Assembly (NCBI GenBank): GCA_002435145.1
Contig: DJLT01000074.1
Coordinates: 1-38,526, forward strand
Source: Neptuniibacter sp. UBA6509
GTDB lineage: Bacteria; Pseudomonadota; Gammaproteobacteria; Pseudomonadales; Balneatricaceae
Length of the DNA: 38,526 nt
Direction of reading: 5' to 3'
The notes under the pieces were generated by a model. That model was not told where the DNA came from. It made no database searches and worked only from the letters and a program-made list of their open reading frames with translations. Positions 35,362-38,526 of this stretch are shown one piece after another (position 1 is the first letter of the stretch; the number at the start of each line of letters is the position of its first letter). The position numbers and the translations under genes were made by a program.

Positions 35362-35667
35362 GTGCGTTTTTTAAAAACATTGATCATTGTTCTGCTTTGT
35401 CTTGCTGTTTTATTAGTGGGCATCATGTTCACTATCCATAATACGGATAAAGTAGTGATCGACCTAGTATTCTTCCAGTTGCCTGAAGCAAGTCTATCTA
35501 TTTGGTTGATTGCCACCTTTCTAATGGGAGGGTTTATGGGCATTCTTCTGAGCGTCATGACTGTTTGGATGTTAAAAACACGTTTAGGTTCAGCGCGCCG
35601 TAAAATCGCAACGACACAGAAAGAGTTAGATCAGTTGAGAGTGTCCAACCTCAAAGATGCCGTTTAA
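35362..35667 (+). CDS. lapA: Lipopolysaccharide assembly protein LapA
   Basis: LapA is a small inner membrane protein that acts with LapB in LPS export quality control. This 101-residue protein has two transmembrane helices (about 4-26, TLIIVLLCLAVLLVGIMFTI, and about 43-68, SIWLIATFLMGGFMGILLSV) and a basic coiled tail. The start is GTG. It overlaps the lapB start by 11 bases, and the ihfB-lapA-lapB-pyrF order supports it. Confidence 0.92.
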   Translation: MRFLKTLIIVLLCLAVLLVGIMFTIHNTDKVVIDLVFFQLPEASLSIWLIATFLMGGFMGILLSVMTVWMLKTRLGSARRKIATTQKELDQLRVSNLKDAV

Positions 35668-36871
35668 TCTCGATAGAGTCTTAGAAAACTCTTTAGGTAA
35701 TTACCTGCTTATAGTCCCTCTGATGCTGGCCATTGCGATTGGCTGGTTCTTGGGACGAAGAGATAAACGTCAGCGTAGCAATCAGCCACAAATAAACCTG
35801 AGTACCGAGTACTTTACAGGTTTGGACTACCTGCTAAATGAGAAAATGGATGAAGCGATCGAAAGCTTCATACGTGCACTTGAGATAAACTCCGATACGA
35901 TTCCTGCTCACCTCTCTCTTGCCAAGCTGTTCAGGCGCAAAGGCGATGTAGATCGCGCTATACAAATTCACCAGCAGTTGCTTGCAAGGCCTGATCTAAG
36001 TCGTGCAGATTTTATGCGTATCCAAATGGCGCTTGCGCGAGATTATTATGCGGTGGGTTTATTGGACCGTGCTGAAAACCTCTTGCTTGAGATTATTAAA
36101 TCAACACCGCCTAAAGAAACACGTCATAATGCCCTTTGTTTACTGATAAAGCTTTATGAGAAAGAGGGTGAATGGGAGCAAGCACTTAACGCTGCTCAAG
36201 ACTTAAGTGTTGAAGAACGAAAACTAATCGCGACCGAACTTGCACACTACTGCTGTGAATTAGCAGAGCAAGCGATTGCTGAAAAGAAAGTAACCATCTC
36301 TGCCAGTTATTTGAAACGTGCTGAACAATTTGAAGGGAATAATGTCCGTATCCGTTTAATGCTCGCGCGAATGGCGATGTCCTCCTCGAACTGGAAACAG
36401 GCGATAAAGCATCTTAAGAGTATTCCCAAGATAGATCGTTTATTTGTATCTGAAACGATTCCGCTCTTAAGTGAGTGTTATGAGCAAACGAAGGACCCGC
36501 GGGAGTATACGGAATATCTGCGTACGTGCCTTGCTAAGGCGCCCTCTACAACGGTAATCGTAGCATTGGCGGAGCAAATAAGAGCGGATAGGGGAGCTTA
36601 TGCTGCCGGTAGTTTTGTTACCGAGGAATTAAAACGCCGTCCCTCGATAAAAGGGTTTAATAGTCTTATCGATCTTCATATAGAATATGGGGCAGATAAT
36701 GAAAAAGACAGTTTAAAAGTGTTTCGTGGGTTAACCGGGCAGTTAGAACTATCCAAACCTATATATCGTTGTAATAGCTGTGGCTTTTCTGGGCGGACGC
36801 TTTCTTGGCAGTGCCCATCATGTAAAAGCTGGGGCACGACTAAGCCTATTCAAGGATTAGAAGGCGAATAA
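35657..36871 (+). CDS. lapB: Lipopolysaccharide assembly protein LapB (YciM)
   Basis: LapB adjusts LPS synthesis by directing LpxC to FtsH and scaffolds LPS assembly enzymes at the inner membrane. The 404-residue protein (E. coli 389) has an N-terminal membrane helix (about 15-33, NYLLIVPLMLAIAIGWFLG), a series of TPR repeats (about 50-350, e.g. AIESFIRALEINSDTIPAHLS) and a C-terminal rubredoxin-like knuckle with Cys372, Cys375, Cys386 and Cys389. All four cysteines are intact. It overlaps lapA and is followed 13 bases later by pyrF. Confidence 0.95.
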   Translation: MPFNLDRVLENSLGNYLLIVPLMLAIAIGWFLGRRDKRQRSNQPQINLSTEYFTGLDYLLNEKMDEAIESFIRALEINSDTIPAHLSLAKLFRRKGDVDRAIQIHQQLLARPDLSRADFMRIQMALARDYYAVGLLDRAENLLLEIIKSTPPKETRHNALCLLIKLYEKEGEWEQALNAAQDLSVEERKLIATELAHYCCELAEQAIAEKKVTISASYLKRAEQFEGNNVRIRLMLARMAMSSSNWKQAIKHLKSIPKIDRLFVSETIPLLSECYEQTKDPREYTEYLRTCLAKAPSTTVIVALAEQIRADRGAYAAGSFVTEELKRRPSIKGFNSLIDLHIEYGADNEKDSLKVFRGLTGQLELSKPIYRCNSCGFSGRTLSWQCPSCKSWGTTKPIQGLEGE

Positions 36872-36884
36872 TCGAATTTAGAGA

Positions 36885-37601
36885 ATGAATATGTCAGTAG
36901 ATAAAAAGCGTGTAATAGTTGCATTAGATTACCCAAACCAGCAACAAGCATTAGCCATGGCGGCACAGTTAGATCCGCAACGTTGCAGAGTAAAAGTGGG
37001 TAAGGAGCTGTTTACTCGTTGTGGTCCGGCGATTGTTGAAGCGCTACATGCCCAAGGCTTTGAGCTGTTTTTGGATCTTAAATTTCATGATATTCCGAAT
37101 ACAACAGCGAAAGCGGTACGTGCTGCAGCTGAGCTGGGTGTCTGGATGGTGAATGTGCATGCTTCCGGTGGACGTCGAATGATGGAAGCTGCGCGTAATG
37201 AGCTAGAGCAGGTGAACGGCACAGATACCTTGCTGATCGGTGTAACCGTTCTAACCAGTATGGAACGTTCTGATCTAGTCGAGCTAGGGCTCGATATTGA
37301 TCCACTTGAGCAGGTGAAGCGCCTAGCGAAGCTTACTGAAAGTAGTGGGCTACATGGGATTGTGTGTTCTGCTCAGGAAGTGAAACCTTTACGCCAGATT
37401 ATTGGTGCGGATTTCAAATTAGTCACACCGGGTATTAGACCTGCCGATGCTGAAGTTGGAGACCAAAAACGTATCATGACGCCTTCTGATGCGATTACTG
37501 CAGGCAGTGATTATCTTGTTATTGGGCGCCCGATTACTAAGGCTGCTTCACCTATAGATTCTCTTGCAAGCATTGATGCTGAACTTGCTCCGTTGATTTA
37601 G
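36885..37601 (+). CDS. pyrF: Orotidine 5'-phosphate decarboxylase
   Basis: PyrF decarboxylates OMP to UMP, the last step of pyrimidine synthesis. The 238-residue TIM-barrel protein has the catalytic lysine in [10 protein letters not shown] (Lys66), the N-terminal VALDYPN substrate site and the late LVTPGIRP and VIGRPITKA phosphate-binding loops. The start is ATG at 36885; ATG at 36891 is a possible alternative two codons later. The lapB-pyrF link is conserved in E. coli and others. Confidence 0.96.
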   Translation: MNMSVDKKRVIVALDYPNQQQALAMAAQLDPQRCRVKVGKELFTRCGPAIVEALHAQGFELFLDLKFHDIPNTTAKAVRAAAELGVWMVNVHASGGRRMMEAARNELEQVNGTDTLLIGVTVLTSMERSDLVELGLDIDPLEQVKRLAKLTESSGLHGIVCSAQEVKPLRQIIGADFKLVTPGIRPADAEVGDQKRIMTPSDAITAGSDYLVIGRPITKAASPIDSLASIDAELAPLI

Positions 37602-37624
37602 TTCTTAAAGCACGCTATAAATAA

Positions 37625-37648
37625 GCTCTGGCTACGGATAGCCGGAGC
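37625..37648 (+). other. Strong hairpin after pyrF
   Basis: GCTCTGGCTA (37625-37634) pairs with TAGCCGGAGC (37639-37648) with one G-U pair and a four-base loop. It lacks a T-run, so it may protect or process the 3' end of the long cmk-to-pyrF transcripts rather than terminate intrinsically. Confidence 0.45.
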
Positions 37649-37691
37649 CAGATGTAGTACATAAAAATAAATCATGGAAAAGGATTTTCAT

Positions 37692-37979
37692 ATGAAACTA
37701 AGTTCTCTCAGAGCGCTTTTTCTTGCGCTAATCTGCGTATTTTCAACTTACTCTTTTGCTGAAGCGATAAATATCAATACAGCTTCGCAGGAACAAATCT
37801 CACAAACCCTCACAGGTATCGGCCCATCCAAGGCGGCTGCTATTGTGGCTTATCGAACGGAAAATGGACCTTTTCAATCTGTTGATCAAATTGAAGAGGT
37901 CAAAGGGATTGGCGCAGCGACCGTGGATAAAAATCGGGATTTAATCTTAGTGAGTGAACCAAAAGCTTCTAAAAAATAG
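37692..37979 (+). CDS. Secreted ComEA-type helix-hairpin-helix protein
   Basis: A 95-residue exported protein: signal peptide about 1-23 (LFLALICVFSTYSFAEA) then a single ComEA domain (about 24-85, ININTASQEQISQTLTGIGPSKAAAIVAYR) with tandem helix-hairpin-helix motifs that bind DNA without sequence specificity. In competent bacteria ComEA captures incoming DNA in the periplasm; small copies like E. coli YbaV have no assigned role. I chose the ATG at 37692 with AAGGA eight bases upstream over the ATG at 37674. No other competence genes are in the window. Confidence 0.88.
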   Translation: MKLSSLRALFLALICVFSTYSFAEAININTASQEQISQTLTGIGPSKAAAIVAYRTENGPFQSVDQIEEVKGIGAATVDKNRDLILVSEPKASKK

Positions 37980-38013
37980 TCGTATCTGGTTGTAAGCAAT
38001 CAACCTAATTAGA

Positions 38014-38526
38014 TTAAAGCCAGGCGGCTCCACGTACTCCGCTGGAGTCGCCATATTTAGCTTTCTTAATAGGGGTATTAACGCTGTCAGAGAAAACATA
38101 GTTCCCTAAGCGAGCAGCTGTTTTTTCATAGATCTCATCAATATTGGATAATCCGCCACCTAAAACGATACAAGCAGGATCTAAAATATTGATAACGGAA
38201 GAAAGCGCTTTAGCAAGTTGCTCTATATAAAGATCACAATGCTCTGATGCTAGAGTGTCGCCTTGTCTCGCAGCTTGCCATATCTGTTCAGAGCTTAAAA
38301 AAGTATTAGGCTCAGCGCTTTGGCCTGAATAAGACGAGGCAAAGCCCGGACCGGAAAGAAAGGTTTCTATACAATCCTGTTTGCCGCAATAACACGTTCT
38401 ACCTGGCTTATCTTTTGTATTGATCCATGGGAGAGGGTTATGACCCCATTCACCACAAATAGCGTTGGGGCCGCTTAAAAGCTGCTTATTAATAACAATG
38501 CCTCCACCCACGCCAGTGCCCAAAAT
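38014..38526 (-). CDS. mak: ROK family sugar kinase, Mak (fructo/mannokinase) type, N-terminus cut by window
   Basis: The C-terminal 170 or so residues of a ROK kinase, very close to E. coli Mak, which phosphorylates fructose, mannose and related sugars with ATP. The zinc-binding motif is visible as GEWGHNPLPW with CYCGKQDC, then IETFLSGPGFA, ILDPACIVLGGGLSN and a KYGDSSGVRGAAWL end as in Mak. The true start and the ATP-binding DxGGT motif are beyond the window edge. It converges on the ComEA gene with only a weak hairpin between. Confidence 0.88.
   Translation of the reverse strand: MLGTGVGGGIVINKQLLSGPNAICGEWGHNPLPWINTKDKPGRTCYCGKQDCIETFLSGPGFASSYSGQSAEPNTFLSSEQIWQAARQGDTLASEHCDLYIEQLAKALSSVINILDPACIVLGGGLSNIDEIYEKTAARLGNYVFSDSVNTPIKKAKYGDSSGVRGAAWL

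Noticed and set aside
37988-38005. GGTTG/CAACC hairpin between the ComEA gene and mak as a terminator
   Set aside because: Only five base pairs with an eight-base loop and no T-run.
1-38526. Mobile elements, defence systems, CRISPR arrays or tRNA genes
   Set aside because: None was recognised on reading: no transposase, integrase, toxin-antitoxin pair, direct-repeat array or tRNA-like cloverleaf was noticed. A tRNAscan or repeat search would settle this.

Overview
The window is a stretch of core chromosome from a gammaproteobacterium. The gene order (bioH-bioC-bioD; xseA divergent from guaB-guaA; tadA/mltF/purL; ubiG-mupP-yciK; gyrA-serC-pheA-hisC-tyrA::aroA-cmk-rpsA-ihfB; lapA-lapB-pyrF) matches the Pseudomonas/Oceanospirillales type, with some links shared with E. 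coli. Base composition is near neutral and the proteins look marine-gammaproteobacterial, so an Oceanospirillaceae-like host is my best guess; that is inference, not proof. I saw no tRNA, rRNA, CRISPR, insertion sequence, prophage or integrase. The window is almost fully coding: the longest gene-free stretch is about 240 bases (17666-17905), so there is no gap above 300 bases.

Layout. 1-1910: end of the biotin operon (bioH partial, bioC, bioD; one-base overlaps). 1995-3247: an unusual pair, an 83-residue unknown protein and a cytoplasmic-looking SprA-type putative metalloprotease. 3263-6972 (minus): ybfF-like esterase, FKBP22-type prolyl isomerase, secreted M23 peptidase, xseA. 7181-10327: guaB and guaA for GMP synthesis, separated by a strong terminator-like hairpin. 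10436-16450: tadA, mltF (minus), purL. 16540-18768 (minus): secreted DsrE-like protein, small OmpA-type protein, yciI, yciB. 18837-21852: rnm (PHP phosphoesterase), yciO, an H-NS family protein, rluB. 21912-24079 (minus): ubiG-mupP-yciK. 24286-33283: gyrA, then an amino acid cluster serC-pheA-hisC-tyrA::aroA leading into cmk. 33321-37601: rpsA, ihfB, lapA, lapB, pyrF. 37692-38526: secreted ComEA-type helix-hairpin-helix protein and the C-terminal part of a Mak/ROK sugar kinase.

How the genes work together. Purine synthesis (purL, guaB, guaA), pyrimidine synthesis (pyrF, cmk), aromatic amino acids (aroA, tyrA, pheA, with hisC able to serve as aromatic transaminase) and serine (serC) dominate. 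Others serve translation and RNA (tadA, rluB, rpsA, rnm), DNA topology and nucleoid structure (gyrA, ihfB, H-NS, xseA), and the envelope (mltF, M23 peptidase, mupP, lapA/lapB, OmpA, yciB).

I found no convincing wholly new multi-gene system. The most interesting leads are the 1995-3247 pair, the H-NS gene lying between yciO and rluB, the guaB-guaA leader hairpins, the inverted repeat at the gyrA promoter, and the palindrome inside the hns promoter.
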